Source: Odoribacteraceae bacterium
GTDB taxonomy: Bacteria > Bacteroidota > Bacteroidia > Bacteroidales > Marinifilaceae
DNA length: 17,323 nucleotides
Assembly (NCBI GenBank): GCA_031259905.1
Contig: JAIRKS010000160.1
Coordinates: 1 to 17,323, forward strand
Reading direction: 5' to 3'
The position numbers and the translations under genes were made by a program. This document shows positions 6,709 through 14,506 of this stretch, one piece after another (position 1 is the first letter of the stretch; the number at the start of each line of letters is the position of its first letter). The notes beneath the pieces are model-generated. The model saw only the letters and a program-made list of their open reading frames with translations. It ran no database searches and was not told the DNA's origin.

Positions 6709-7839
6709 ATGGAATTTACTCTTTTAGCAAACGATAGGGAGACTGCTGCCCGGGCCGGGAGGCTGACGACAGGGCACGGCGAAATAGATACACCTGTTTT
6801 CATGCCGGTAGGCACGGCCGGGACGGTCAAGGCCGTGCACGCGCGCGAATTGCGGAAAGATATTGGCGCGCAGATCATCCTGGGCAACACGTACCACCTT
6901 TATCTTCGTCCCGGTGCGGACGTGTTACGCGCGGTCGGTGGGTTACATCGTTTCAGCGGCTGGAGCGGTCCGATTCTTACAGACAGCGGTGGATTCCAAG
7001 TATTTTCCCTGGCGAGTAGCCGCAAGATCACGGAAGAAGGGGTCACGTTTCGCTCTCACATTGACGGGTCGAGCCACCTCTTCACCCCGGAGAACGTGAT
7101 AGACACCCAGCGCGTGATCGGTGCCGACATCGTGATGGCCCTTGACGAGTGTCCCCCCGGGCAAAGCGATCACGCGTACGCGCGGGAATCCCTTGAACGT
7201 ACGCAACGCTGGCTGGAACGCTGCACGCGGCGGTTTGACGCGACGGAAGCGCTACACGGTTACCCGCAATCCCTTTTCCCGGTGGTGCAAGGGTGCACCT
7301 ACCCCGACTTGAGAGAACGTGCCGCCTGGCACGCGGTGTCCCTTGAGCGGGACGGGTACGCTATCGGCGGCCTCGCGGTGGGAGAGCCTGCCGGGGTGAT
7401 GTATGAAATGATCGAGCGGGTCAACCGGGTGTTGCCTGTCGACAAGCCTCGCTACCTGATGGGCGTCGGTACCCCGGAAAATATTCTCGAGGCAATCGCC
7501 CTCGGGGTGGACATGTTCGATTGCGTGATGCCGACCCGTAACGGGCGCAACGGGATGTTGTTTACCACCGACGGGGTGATCAATATCAAGAATAAGAAGT
7601 GGGCGTCCGATTTCTCCCCGCTGGATCCGGCGCTCCTCTCGTTCGTGGACGGCGATTACTCCAGGGCGTACTTGCATCACTTGATCAAGGCGAGGGAGAT
7701 ACTTGGATTACAGATTTGCTCGATCCATAATTTGTCCTTTTATTTGTGGCTCGTTCGCGAGGCGCGCGAGAGGATCGTGGCAGGCGACTTCGCGGCCTGG
7801 AAAACAGTCACCCTCGAGAGAATAACAAGAAGATTGTAG
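6709..7839 (+). CDS. tgt: Queuine/preQ1 tRNA-guanine transglycosylase
   Basis: Tgt (376 residues) swaps guanine-34 in the anticodon of Asp, Asn, His and Tyr tRNAs for the queuosine precursor preQ1. The start at 6709 gives the family-typical opening MEFTLLAND. Motifs are LGNTYHL at 58-64, TDSGGFQVF with general base Asp92, DECPP at 146-150, VQGC near 193-196, GGLAVGEP, and MFDCVMPTRNGRNG with nucleophile Asp271. The zinc-site region is odd. Aligned with Zymomonas Tgt at identical spacing, the three cysteine ligands correspond to Leu309, Ser311 and Asp314, while the histidine ligand is kept as His340. The stop codon lies 2 bp before the GTG start of lptG, so the two genes are cotranscribed and probably translationally coupled. 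Everything else in the protein is intact, so I expect an active enzyme. Confidence 0.95.
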   Translation: MEFTLLANDRETAARAGRLTTGHGEIDTPVFMPVGTAGTVKAVHARELRKDIGAQIILGNTYHLYLRPGADVLRAVGGLHRFSGWSGPILTDSGGFQVFSLASSRKITEEGVTFRSHIDGSSHLFTPENVIDTQRVIGADIVMALDECPPGQSDHAYARESLERTQRWLERCTRRFDATEALHGYPQSLFPVVQGCTYPDLRERAAWHAVSLERDGYAIGGLAVGEPAGVMYEMIERVNRVLPVDKPRYLMGVGTPENILEAIALGVDMFDCVMPTRNGRNGMLFTTDGVINIKNKKWASDFSPLDPALLSFVDGDYSRAYLHHLIKAREILGLQICSIHNLSFYLWLVREARERIVAGDFAAWKTVTLERITRRL

Positions 7840-7841
7840 AT

Positions 7842-8921
7842 GTGAAAAAAATAGACCTATATATAATAAGGAAATTCCTGGGGACGTTTTTCTTCTCGCT
7901 GGTGCTGCTTCTTTGCATTGTTATCGTGTTCGATATCTCCGAACGGCTCGAGAAATTCCTCGAGTCGCGGGCAACGGTGAAGGATATCATCGTGGATTAC
8001 TACGTTAATTTCGTCCCGTACTTCGCCAACATGTTCTCTGCCCTCTTTGCTTTTATCTCGGTGATTTTTTTCACCTCCAAGATGGCTTATAACAGCGAGA
8101 TCATCGCGATCCTGAGCACGGGAATCAGTTTTCGCCGCATCACGCGCCCTTATATCATCTCGGCGGCGATTATTGCCACGCTGTCGTTGCTATTGAGCGC
8201 CTTCATCATCCCGAATGCGAACAAGAAACGGAACGCTTTCGCCGAACAGCACTTGAATAGAAAGTACCAGAACGACGAGAAAAATATCCACCGGCAGATC
8301 GCCCCGGGCGAGTATATTTACATGTCGAGCCTCTCGCCCTCGGCACCTATCGGTTTTCATTTCGCGTTGGACAAGTTCAACGGGGATACGCTCGTGAGCA
8401 AGTGGACGTCCGACCGTGTCGAGTGGCGAGAAGATATCAAGAAATGGCGGCTGCACAAGTGGAAAATACGCGAATTCGTGGGCACGAGGCAGTACTATAC
8501 AACAGGTGACCAGCTCGATACCGCGCTGAATTTTTCCTTCAAGGAGTTTACCGAGGACCCGAAGCGGGTCAAAGAAAACCTTACCTTGCCGCAGTTAAAC
8601 GAGTATATCAACCGGCAAAAATTGCGGGGGAGCGCTAGCGTCGTGGAATTCCAACTGGAAAAATACAAGATGTTCGCGAATGCCTTTTCGACGATCATCC
8701 TCACGCTAATAGGCGTTTGCATCGCCTCCAAGAAAATACGGGGGGGGATGGGGTTCCACCTGGGACTGGGCTTGATGATAAGCTTCTCCTACATTCTCTT
8801 CATGCAGTTTTCCACCGTCTTTGCAACAAACGGGGGTATGAACCCGATGTTGGCCGTGTGGTTACCGGATATTTTGTTCACCGTGGTTACGCTATTCGTT
8901 TATCGTTTGGCGCCCAAGTGA
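7842..8921 (+). CDS. lptG: LptF/LptG-family permease, lipopolysaccharide exporter subunit
   Basis: A 359-residue inner-membrane protein of the YjgP/YjgQ family. With LptF and the ATPase LptB it extracts lipopolysaccharide from the inner membrane and passes it to LptC/A. Start is GTG 7842, 2 bp after the tgt stop; from there the protein opens with KKIDLYIIRKFLGTFFF, the usual family beginning. An upstream ATG at 7746 inside tgt would add 32 charged residues and is rejected. Six membrane segments are visible: three before about residue 125, then a soluble periplasmic domain (about 130-265), then three more. The pattern SKMAYNSEIIAILSTGISFRR is the coupling-helix region that meets LptB. A run of eight G residues at 8740-8747 falls inside the gene. 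Which of the LptF/LptG pair this is rests on family resemblance and its place next to tgt. Confidence 0.88.
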   Translation: MKKIDLYIIRKFLGTFFFSLVLLLCIVIVFDISERLEKFLESRATVKDIIVDYYVNFVPYFANMFSALFAFISVIFFTSKMAYNSEIIAILSTGISFRRITRPYIISAAIIATLSLLLSAFIIPNANKKRNAFAEQHLNRKYQNDEKNIHRQIAPGEYIYMSSLSPSAPIGFHFALDKFNGDTLVSKWTSDRVEWREDIKKWRLHKWKIREFVGTRQYYTTGDQLDTALNFSFKEFTEDPKRVKENLTLPQLNEYINRQKLRGSASVVEFQLEKYKMFANAFSTIILTLIGVCIASKKIRGGMGFHLGLGLMISFSYILFMQFSTVFATNGGMNPMLAVWLPDILFTVVTLFVYRLAPK

Positions 8922-8988
8922 AAAGATGAGACTTTATCATGATATTGATATTATATAGTTTGATTTTTAATTTTTTAATTTTTTGATT

Positions 8989-10437
8989 ATGGAACAACGT
9001 GCAGGCAAACGCCCCCGGATTATCCGGCCCATCGAGAATCGAGACGAGAATCGATGGAACAAAGAACAAAACCCTGACCACAGGTCAGATTATCGACCCG
9101 GTCGTCCCTACCGCGAGGGTAGTCGCGACCATTACGACGGTAACCGTGATGGCGACCGTTACAACCGTGACGGGAATCGTGATTACGGTCATTACAATCG
9201 CGACGGAAATAGTGATGATCGGTATAATCGAAGAGATTATAATTACCGTGACGCTCCCGCCGAGCGAAATTATGGCCGTCACGACGAGACATCCGAACGG
9301 AATTATAACCGTTACGATGGCCCCCCGGAACGGAACTATAACCGTCACGACGCCCCCCGTGCTTACTCCCGCCCGCGCTGGCAGGAGCGTGATGATAACC
9401 GTCCCCCTGGTAACGATCGTCGTTCATATTCTCCTCGGCCGTCGTATGATTCCTCCCCTCGTCCTTACGGTTCTCCCGTGCGTCCGAGATGGAGGGATAC
9501 GGGGGGGGACGTCAATCAGGAACGATCGTCGGATCGCCGGGAAATCCACTATTATAGCGATCGGCGTCCCGATGGATACCGCCCGAATGACCGTCGCGAC
9601 GGCGATTATCGTCCGCGTCGTGACGACCGGGGATACCGGAACGATCGTCCGCGTCGCGTCATCACTTCCTCCTCTCGTGGGACCGCCCGCGGGAAAATGC
9701 CGGACTACTCGCAAACCCCGGAGAGCGAGACGACGGAATTGCGCTTGAATCGTTACATCGCCAAGGGGGGAGTCTGCTCCCGGCGCGACGCGGATATCTT
9801 GATACAAGCCGGCCGCGTCAAGGTGAATGGTGAGGTCGTGCAGCAAGTCGGGACGAAAGTGCAACGCACCGATAAAGTGGAGGTGGATGATATTCAAATC
9901 ACGCCCGAACGAAAGGTGTACCTCCTCCTGAACAAGCCCAAGGATTACGTCACCACGCTTGATGACCCGATGGAACGCAAGACTGTCATGAGGTTAATCG
10001 ATGGAGCGTGCGAGGAACGCGTCTATCCCATCGGACGCCTCGATCGACAGACCACTGGCGTGCTACTCTTCACTAACGACGGGGACTTGGCCAAGAAGCT
10101 GACACACCCTTCTTACAACCAGAAAAAAATCTATCATGTCTTCCTCGACCGGGCTATCCGCACGGAAGACATCGAGACGATCCGCACGGGGATCGAATTG
10201 GAAGACGGCCTAATCAAGGCCGATGACATTCAAGTCGCCTCGGATGATAATAAACAGGTAGGTATCGAGATACACTCCGGGAAAAACCGGGTCGTTCGTC
10301 GTATCTTCGAGCGTCTCGGGTATAACATCCTCCGGCTTGACCGCGTCTATTTTGCCGGTATCACGAAGAAGAATCTTCCTCGCGGGCGCTGGCGCTTCTT
10401 GACGCGCGAAGAGGTGGATATCCTGAAGATCTATTAG
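8989..10437 (+). CDS. rluB: RluB/RsuA-family rRNA pseudouridine synthase with long disordered N-terminus
   Basis: A 482-residue enzyme that isomerises a uridine in ribosomal RNA to pseudouridine. Residues 1-245 form a low-complexity tail very rich in Arg, Asp, Tyr, Asn and Gly. It includes three 11-residue tandem repeats at 92-124 beginning ERNY and encoded by three 33-bp units at 9262-9360. An S4 RNA-binding domain (about 251-300, with RYIAKGGVCSRRDAD) follows, then the synthase domain with YLLLNKPKDY, catalytic Asp352 in GRLDRQTTG, and NRVVRRIFE. The start at 8989 is chosen over an in-frame TTG at 8983. The RluB/RsuA/RluE/RluF choice is uncertain, hence the exact target base is too; large-subunit RluB-type is the usual label for such Bacteroidetes proteins. 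A G8 run (9501-9508) lies in the tail-coding part. An AT-rich 67-bp gap with an imperfect TATAGTTTG (8954-8962) precedes it. Confidence 0.9.
   Translation: MEQRAGKRPRIIRPIENRDENRWNKEQNPDHRSDYRPGRPYREGSRDHYDGNRDGDRYNRDGNRDYGHYNRDGNSDDRYNRRDYNYRDAPAERNYGRHDETSERNYNRYDGPPERNYNRHDAPRAYSRPRWQERDDNRPPGNDRRSYSPRPSYDSSPRPYGSPVRPRWRDTGGDVNQERSSDRREIHYYSDRRPDGYRPNDRRDGDYRPRRDDRGYRNDRPRRVITSSSRGTARGKMPDYSQTPESETTELRLNRYIAKGGVCSRRDADILIQAGRVKVNGEVVQQVGTKVQRTDKVEVDDIQITPERKVYLLLNKPKDYVTTLDDPMERKTVMRLIDGACEERVYPIGRLDRQTTGVLLFTNDGDLAKKLTHPSYNQKKIYHVFLDRAIRTEDIETIRTGIELEDGLIKADDIQVASDDNKQVGIEIHSGKNRVVRRIFERLGYNILRLDRVYFAGITKKNLPRGRWRFLTREEVDILKIY
9262..9360 (+). repeat. Three 33-bp tandem repeats within the rluB-like gene
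   Basis: In-frame units at 9262-9294, 9295-9327 and 9328-9360 encode 11-residue repeats of the form ERNYxRxDxxx. The second and third are the most alike. They lie in the disordered arginine-rich tail, so changes in copy number would alter only its length. Confidence 0.85.
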
Positions 10438-10474
10438 ATGACTCGTGGAGATATTCGGAAAGTCTGAATGATTA

Positions 10475-10526
10475 CCCTTAACGGGGCTTCAAGCCCCGTT
10501 AAGGGCTTTGCCGTGAAACGGCAGGG
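10475..10526 (+). terminator. Tandem hairpins after the rluB-like gene
   Basis: The first hairpin has a perfect 13-bp stem (CCCTTAACGGGGC at 10475-10487 with its complement at 10493-10505) and a 5-base TTCAA loop. The second has TGCCGT (10509-10514) paired with ACGGCA (10518-10523), extendable by one C-G and two G-U pairs. The T-runs after both are weak (CTTTG, then a pyrimidine stretch TGTTTCTTCC). It most likely ends the rluB transcript and shields the polysaccharide locus. A structured leader element is less likely, because the candidate upxY promoter lies further on. Confidence 0.7.
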
Positions 10527-10555
10527 CCTCCTGTTTCTTCCCCGGAACGTTTATC

Positions 10556-10563
10556 TATCTTTC
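10556..10563 (+). promoter_or_regulatory. Putative upxY promoter, -7 element TATCTTTC
   Basis: TATCTTTC differs from TAnnTTTG only in the last base. A TGTTTC at 10532-10537 lies about 18 bp upstream, where a -33 element is expected. The start codon at 10596 follows 32 bp later. I found no inverted repeats around it of the kind that flank invertible capsule promoters in Bacteroides. Confidence 0.38.
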
Positions 10564-10595
10564 AAACGCGTGTACAGAACGATAATCTCAACCTT

Positions 10596-11132
10596 ATGAT
10601 GTCAACGATTACTCCCAAACGCCTATCCCCCGGATCCTGGTATGCCGTTTACACGGCCTCCAGGGCAGAGAAAAAGGTAAAAGAACGATTAGACCAGCAA
10701 TCCATTGAAAACTATCTCCCCCTCCAAATCTCCATTCGTCGCTGGAGCGATCGTAAAAAGAAGATAGAATTCCCCTTGATACGCGGTTACATCTTCGTGC
10801 GTGTTACTTCACGACAATATGCGGAAGTATGTAACACCCCTGGCGTGGTCTCTTTCTTGAAAGAGGGAGGAAAGCCTGCCCCCATCCCGGACCTGCAGAT
10901 CAACACCCTCCGCGTGATGAACGAGGGAGCGGAAGGCGTTGTGGAAGTCTCGACGGAAGAGATCCCATCGGGAACCTACGTCCGGGTCACCTGTGGTAAG
11001 TTGACGGGGTTAGAAGGGGAACTGGTGGAATACAAGGGCAAGCACAAGGTTTTAATACGTATAGATCACCTGGGATGTGCCTTGACGGATGTTTCTTCTT
11101 CATGCGTAGAGCGCTATTATCGTAAGAAGTAG
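10596..11132 (+). CDS. UpxY-type NusG-family transcription antiterminator
   Basis: A 178-residue NusG paralogue of the UpxY type found at the head of capsule and exopolysaccharide operons in Bacteroidales; such proteins bind RNA polymerase and prevent early termination in their own locus. The NGN domain spans about 14-105, opening with WYAVYTASRAEKKVKERL and continuing with LPLQ and RGYIFVRV, both characteristic. The C-terminal KOW domain (about 122-160) has GTYVRVTCGKLTGLEGELVEY. Two adjacent ATGs (10596, 10599) make the start ambiguous by one codon. A short-leader promoter lies upstream. The usual partner UpxZ is not encoded after it; instead 344 bp separate it from the first sugar gene. 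I think it governs the downstream operon. Confidence 0.88.
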   Translation: MMSTITPKRLSPGSWYAVYTASRAEKKVKERLDQQSIENYLPLQISIRRWSDRKKKIEFPLIRGYIFVRVTSRQYAEVCNTPGVVSFLKEGGKPAPIPDLQINTLRVMNEGAEGVVEVSTEEIPSGTYVRVTCGKLTGLEGELVEYKGKHKVLIRIDHLGCALTDVSSSCVERYYRKK

Positions 11133-11476
11133 CGTGTCATTTTTGATTTGAAGGGGGAACCCTCCGTGTTTTCATCCATTTCTTATTGTAAAATAAGATG
11201 CAAAACAATACTTTCGCGAAGTTTACACGACACGCCGGATTGTTTTAACATGGGAGTGACGAGCGTTGTCGTGCATACAGGGATGATGTATATGTTTGAT
11301 AAACAGATCTCATAAGAAGCAAATCGAGTAACACTACAAGGAGCGGTTGTATTGTTATATCAGCTCGCGTCCCGCGGTTGATTTAACACGAGGATACCGA
11401 CGAGAACCGTTAGAGAATTACTTACTGTCACGATCACGTGTCTTTCGAGAAACAAGGAAAAACAAAGTCACATAAC
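11133..11476 (+). other. Leader-like gene-free stretch between upxY and the dehydratase gene
   Basis: These 344 bases contain no convincing reading frame. There is a small palindrome TTCGCGAA near 11213-11220 and a perfect -7 element at 11291. A weak TACAA/TTGTA hairpin lies near 11335-11353. A TGTCTTTC at 11439-11446 could be a second weak promoter. Two imperfect direct copies of a sequence like TTGWTTTAACA occur near 11240 and 11379. Such a gap may be the untranslated leader on which UpxY acts. Confidence 0.45.
11291..11298 (+). promoter_or_regulatory. Putative polysaccharide operon promoter, -7 element TATGTTTG
   Basis: TATGTTTG is an exact match to TAnnTTTG. A GTTG at 11265-11268 is a possible but slightly distant -33 element. 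Transcription from here would give a leader of roughly 170 nucleotides before the dehydratase start. Confidence 0.4.
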
Positions 11477-13477
11477 ATGAATCTAAGCATGAATGCACTT
11501 AAGAACAACTTGAAAGCTTGGCGTTTTTCTCCTTCCACGCCACGATGGATCGTGTTTATCATAGACGTGATCTTTAGCGGAGCGGCGATAGCGTTGGCCT
11601 TTATTCTTCTACATGACTTCTACTTCAACCGGATACCTCCCGGGATATTTTATCGAGTAGCGGGATTAATTATTTTCCTGCGTAGCGTCAGTTTTTTGAT
11701 AGGGAGAACCTACGCGAGTATCGTTCGCTACACGGGAATCACCGACATACTGCATATCTTTTACATCTTGACATGGGGATCACTCTTGTTTTGCCTGCTG
11801 AACATACTGTATTACTTGATACACGGACATCCCTACGTGTCGTTTTCAGTATTATGCATCGAATACCTGCTATTGATAAACGTGATGATCGTCAGCCGGC
11901 TTTTGTTGAGATGGCTGTTTATGCAATCGACAAACAACGAGAAAGGGAAAAAGAACGTGATCATATACGGTAGCGACGACTACGCGTTGATGGCCAAGTC
12001 CGCGCTGGATAAAGTCGAACAAGAATCCTGCTCTGTCGTGGGATTCATTGACAGCAACGGGAAGATGAGCGGGAAAATACTCAAGGGCGTGAAAGTATAC
12101 GCCTTCTCTTCATTGAAAAACTTACTAATACATCACAAGGTAAATAAAGTCATCATCGCCCAGAAAAGCTTCACGGGCGAGAAAAAGCGCATCCTGATAG
12201 AAACCTGTTTACAGCACGATGTTTCCGTGTTGGAGGTCCCTCGTTTCGAGAAATGGATAAACGGGGAACTGAGCATGCATCACATAAAAAACGTGAAGAT
12301 TGAGGACTTGCTCGAGCGGGGAGAGATTCAGATGAACAAAGAAAAAGTACGGCGACAACTCCTGAATAAAGTGGTCATGGTTACTGGAGCAGCCGGCTCC
12401 ATCGGGAGCGAGATTGTCCGTCAACTCGTCCATTTTCACCCGGCGTCAATCGTGCTTTTTGACCAGGCAGAATCCCCGCTCCACGAGATGGAGTTGGAAT
12501 TAAAGAGCGACCTGCACTTTGAACGTTGCCACGTGGAGATGGGCGACGTGCGCGACCGCAAGCGAGTGGAGGAAGTATTTAAACTTTACAAGCCGGACAT
12601 CGTTTACCATGCCGCCGCCTACAAGCATGTTCCCATGGTCGAGATGCATCCCGTCGAGGGAGTGAAGACGAACGTGATGGGCACGAAAAACGTGGCCGAT
12701 TTAGCGGTGAAACACGGCTGCGATGTCTTCGTGATGATATCAACAGACAAGGCGGTCAATCCCACGAACGTGATGGGAGCCAGCAAACGCGTTGCCGAGA
12801 TATACACGCAATCATTCAACCAGGTATCCTCCACCCGTTTTATCACCACCCGTTTCGGCAACGTGCTGGGATCAAGCGGATCGGTCATCCCTCGTTTCAA
12901 GAAACAGATCGAGGAAGGAGGGCCGGTCACCGTTACCGACCCGGAGATCACTCGATTCTTCATGACCATCCCCGAGGCGTGTCGACTGGTATTACAAGCC
13001 TCCGTGTTCGGGCAAGGAGGAGAGATATTCGTCTTCGAGATGGGCGAGAGCGTCAAGATCGTGGACTTGGCTCGCAAGATGATCAAGTTATACGGTCTTC
13101 AAATAGGGAAAGACATTCAAATCAAGTTCACGGGACTGCGTCCAGGTGAAAAATTATACGAGGAGATGCTAAACCTGAAAGAAACGACCCTTCCCACTGT
13201 TCACGAGCGGATAAAGATCGCCAAGGTGAGGGAATATAAATACGAGGAGGTGGCGGAATGGATGGAGCGACTGGATGCAACGCTTCGCGAGCAAGACAAC
13301 AAAGCCATCGTCAAGCAAATGAAATACATGGTACCGGAATTTAAATCCCAGAACTCCCCCGTTTACGAGGCAATAGACATCCAGATCGAAAACGAGAAAG
13401 AGATGACTCATATCCACGAGATAGTGGATGCGGATACCCCGGAAGGACAATCGTCACCCGTGGCAAGCAACCAGTAA
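11477..13477 (+). CDS. Membrane-bound nucleotide-sugar 4,6-dehydratase (FlaA1/CapD/WbpM family)
   Basis: A 666-residue inner-membrane enzyme, probably a UDP-GlcNAc-type 4,6-dehydratase making a 4-keto-6-deoxy aminosugar for the polysaccharide. Four membrane segments lie within about 24-146. A Rossmann-like domain (about 158-270) follows, then the short-chain dehydrogenase domain with GAAGSIG at 304-310, HAAAYKHVP (378-386), STDKAVNPTN (422-431) and the LRPGEKLYEE signature (554-563). As in WbpM/PglF, Met433 takes the place of the usual catalytic tyrosine in front of Lys437 (MxxxK), which marks the large-dehydratase subgroup and argues for activity. The ATG at 11477 is preferred; ATG 11489 and GTG 11438 are alternatives. 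It is AT-richer than the next three genes and ends 53 bp before the epimerase gene. Confidence 0.88.
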   Translation: MNLSMNALKNNLKAWRFSPSTPRWIVFIIDVIFSGAAIALAFILLHDFYFNRIPPGIFYRVAGLIIFLRSVSFLIGRTYASIVRYTGITDILHIFYILTWGSLLFCLLNILYYLIHGHPYVSFSVLCIEYLLLINVMIVSRLLLRWLFMQSTNNEKGKKNVIIYGSDDYALMAKSALDKVEQESCSVVGFIDSNGKMSGKILKGVKVYAFSSLKNLLIHHKVNKVIIAQKSFTGEKKRILIETCLQHDVSVLEVPRFEKWINGELSMHHIKNVKIEDLLERGEIQMNKEKVRRQLLNKVVMVTGAAGSIGSEIVRQLVHFHPASIVLFDQAESPLHEMELELKSDLHFERCHVEMGDVRDRKRVEEVFKLYKPDIVYHAAAYKHVPMVEMHPVEGVKTNVMGTKNVADLAVKHGCDVFVMISTDKAVNPTNVMGASKRVAEIYTQSFNQVSSTRFITTRFGNVLGSSGSVIPRFKKQIEEGGPVTVTDPEITRFFMTIPEACRLVLQASVFGQGGEIFVFEMGESVKIVDLARKMIKLYGLQIGKDIQIKFTGLRPGEKLYEEMLNLKETTLPTVHERIKIAKVREYKYEEVAEWMERLDATLREQDNKAIVKQMKYMVPEFKSQNSPVYEAIDIQIENEKEMTHIHEIVDADTPEGQSSPVASNQ

Positions 13478-13530
13478 AGAAGCGCCGGTAAAGCGGGGGA
13501 TTATAAACAAGAATACTTTTAAAACTCGAA

Positions 13531-14505
13531 ATGCGAAAAATACTCATCACGGGAGGTGCCGGTTTTATCGGTTCTAACCTTTGCGAGGCGCTACTGGAAG
13601 CGGGCGATAGCGTGGTATGCCTCGACAACTTCTCGACGGGACATGTTGAAAACATCCTCCCGCTATTTTCCCGTTACCCGGACACGTTCAAGCTCGTCGT
13701 GGGCGACATCCGCTCCCTCGACGATTGCCGGAAAGCCGTCGACGGTGCGGAATACGTGTTACACGAGGCTGCACTGGGATCAGTCCCTCGTTCGATCAAG
13801 GACCCGGTGACGACCAACGACGTGAACATCGGTGGCTTCTTGAACATGCTGGTCGCCTCGCGAGAAGCGGGAGTAAAACGCTTCATCTTTGCCGCCAGCT
13901 CCTCGACGTACGGGGACTCCCCGTCGCTCCCCAAGGTAGAGGACGTCATCGGCAAGCCGCTCTCCCCGTACGCGATCACGAAATATGTCGACGAACTCTA
14001 CGCGGACGTTTTCGCGCGCTCCTACGGCACGGAATACATCGGCTTACGTTACTTCAACGTCTTCGGTCGCCGTCAAGACCCCGAAGGGGCTTACGCGGCG
14101 GTAATCCCGCTGTTCGTGAAGCGATACATCCGGCACGAATCCCCGAACATCAACGGGGACGGCGAGTACAGCCGCGATTTTACCTACATCGACAACGTGA
14201 TACAAATAAACCTCCTGGCCCTGTCCACGACAAACCTTGGAGCCGTCAACCAAATATACAACACCGCTCACGGCGAGCGCACGACGCTCAACCAGTTGTC
14301 CGCTTACCTGCGAGACCTCCTCGCCGAATACGACCCCGCGATTGCCGCGATCCAGCCCACGCGCGGGCCGGAACGCGCAGGCGATATCCCCCACTCGCTG
14401 GCCTCTATCGACAAGGCAAAAAAAATGCTGGGCTATTCCCCCGCGTATAACGTGAAAGAGGGATTAAGAGAAGCGATCAAATGGTACTGGAAAAACCTGA
14501 AATAA
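13531..14505 (+). CDS. wbpP: UDP-GlcNAc/GlcNAcA C4-epimerase, WbpP/TviC type
   Basis: A 324-residue NAD-dependent epimerase of the extended short-chain dehydrogenase family. It shows the cofactor loop GGAGFIG (8-14), the ASSSTYGDS block with Ser123-125, and the catalytic YAITK (Tyr147, Lys151). The serine-rich block and the wording around YAITK are close to WbpP and TviC, which act on N-acetylated UDP-hexoses or their uronic acids, rather than GalE. It stops one base before the start of the 6-dehydrogenase, so the two are translationally coupled and very likely act on one pathway: UDP-GlcNAc to UDP-N-acetylgalactosaminuronic acid, as in Vi antigen and Pseudomonas O6 synthesis. Substrate choice is inferred from family and pairing. 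Confidence 0.9.
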   Translation: MRKILITGGAGFIGSNLCEALLEAGDSVVCLDNFSTGHVENILPLFSRYPDTFKLVVGDIRSLDDCRKAVDGAEYVLHEAALGSVPRSIKDPVTTNDVNIGGFLNMLVASREAGVKRFIFAASSSTYGDSPSLPKVEDVIGKPLSPYAITKYVDELYADVFARSYGTEYIGLRYFNVFGRRQDPEGAYAAVIPLFVKRYIRHESPNINGDGEYSRDFTYIDNVIQINLLALSTTNLGAVNQIYNTAHGERTTLNQLSAYLRDLLAEYDPAIAAIQPTRGPERAGDIPHSLASIDKAKKMLGYSPAYNVKEGLREAIKWYWKNLK

Positions 14506-14506
14506 C

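Noticed and set aside
7746..7841. ATG at 7746 as lptG start
   Set aside because: It lies deep inside tgt and adds a charged, non-membrane head; the GTG at 7842 gives the usual family N-terminus.
8999..9748. Plus-strand frame of 249 codons overlapping the rluB tail
   Set aside because: Thr/Val/Ile repeats are the shifted reading of the Arg/Asp/Asn tail; the tail frame leads into intact S4 and synthase domains.
10475..10563. Invertible capsule promoter in front of upxY
   Set aside because: The only strong inverted repeat is a compact hairpin with a 5-base loop ending before the promoter; no distant inverted pair flanks the promoter.
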